Source of the DNA: Actinomycetes bacterium
GTDB taxonomy: Bacteria; Actinomycetota; Acidimicrobiia; Acidimicrobiales; Palsa-688
Reading direction: 5' to 3'
Assembly: GCA_021816565.1 (NCBI GenBank)
Contig: JAKAXN010000278.1
Location: 1-6,183, forward strand
DNA: 6,183 nt
Positions within the stretch are counted from its first letter, which is position 1. Each line of letters opens with the position of its first letter. The position numbers and the translations under genes were made by a program. Shown piece by piece: positions 6,091-6,183 of the stretch. The notes beneath the pieces were generated by a model, which worked only from the letters and a program-made list of their open reading frames with translations, was not told where the DNA came from and did not search any database.

Positions 6091-6181
6091 CGTCGATGGC
6101 CTGGCGTCCCTTGTACCAGCCGCAGTTCGGGCAGACCACGTGCGGCAGCTTGGCGTTGTGGCACTGCGGGCAGATACTGCG
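6083..6181 (-). CDS. rpmF: Ribosomal protein L32 (bL32), 3' part only
   Basis: Component of the large ribosomal subunit. Only the last 32 codons are inside the window; the gene starts beyond the right edge (6182-6183 belong to the previous codon). The visible end reads RSICPQCHNAKLPHVVCPNC and then GWYKGRQAIDVG before TGA. It shows the L32 zinc ribbon C-X2-C-X9-C-X2-C with all four cysteines, so this is the zinc-binding form and not the cysteine-free paralogue that some actinobacteria express under zinc shortage. The family is about 55-65 aa, so roughly half is visible. Its stop overlaps the probable plsX start by 8 nt, placing it first among the visible genes of the operon. rpmF next to plsX is a widespread arrangement. 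Confidence 0.95.
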   Translation of the reverse strand, partial: RSICPQCHNAKLPHVVCPNCGWYKGRQAIDVG

Positions 6182-6183
6182 GG

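Noticed and set aside
5763..6164. 133-codon minus-strand open frame across rpmF and plsX
   Set aside because: An alternative-frame shadow of both genes; the L32 zinc ribbon and PlsX motifs are in the other frames.
1..6183. CRISPR array, insertion sequence, tRNA or rRNA gene, or an accessory or defence system
   Set aside because: Nearly the whole window is covered by six recognised housekeeping genes; no spaced repeats, transposase, terminal inverted repeats or cloverleaf pattern were seen.

Overview
This window is a compact block of housekeeping genes, all read from the minus strand, from a very GC-rich bacterium. Gene order along transcription (right to left) is rpmF (3' end only) - plsX - acpP - rnc - mutM - smc (5' portion only). 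High G+C at third codon positions, an Ala/Arg/Gly/Pro-heavy proteome and frequent GTG/TTG-type starts suggest a high-GC actinobacterium, perhaps of the Acidimicrobiia type. That placement is an inference from composition and gene order, not from a marker phylogeny.

Layout. 6083-6181 holds the last 32 codons of ribosomal protein L32 with its zinc ribbon. plsX (5050-6090) probably begins at a TTG overlapping the rpmF stop by 8 nt. A 44-nt gap carrying a strong Shine-Dalgarno sequence leads to acpP (4709-5005). rnc follows; its ATG at 4607 would cut off the first conserved helix, and a ribosome site followed by CTG at 4670 fits better. rnc and mutM overlap by one base (TAGTG). mutM ends at 3055, and a 109-nt intergenic region, the only one over 50 nt here, precedes smc. 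smc starts at GTG 2945 and runs off the left edge after 981 codons, before its C-terminal ATPase half.

Function. L32 belongs to the ribosome; PlsX and ACP link fatty-acid synthesis to phospholipid synthesis; RNase III processes rRNA and other double-stranded RNA; MutM repairs 8-oxoguanine; SMC compacts and helps segregate the chromosome. The cluster therefore couples growth-related functions: membrane, ribosome, genome integrity and chromosome segregation. This resembles the known plsX-fab-acpP-rnc-smc-ftsY and rpmF-rnc-mutM-smc arrangements of other bacteria.

I see no mobile element, CRISPR array, tRNA or rRNA gene, and no new system. Items worth a second look are small-scale: two plus-strand G-quadruplex motifs around the 3' half of mutM, a 12-bp tandem duplication making an acidic/proline linker in MutM, the non-canonical rnc start, a possibly leaderless smc, and a low-complexity segment in the SMC hinge.
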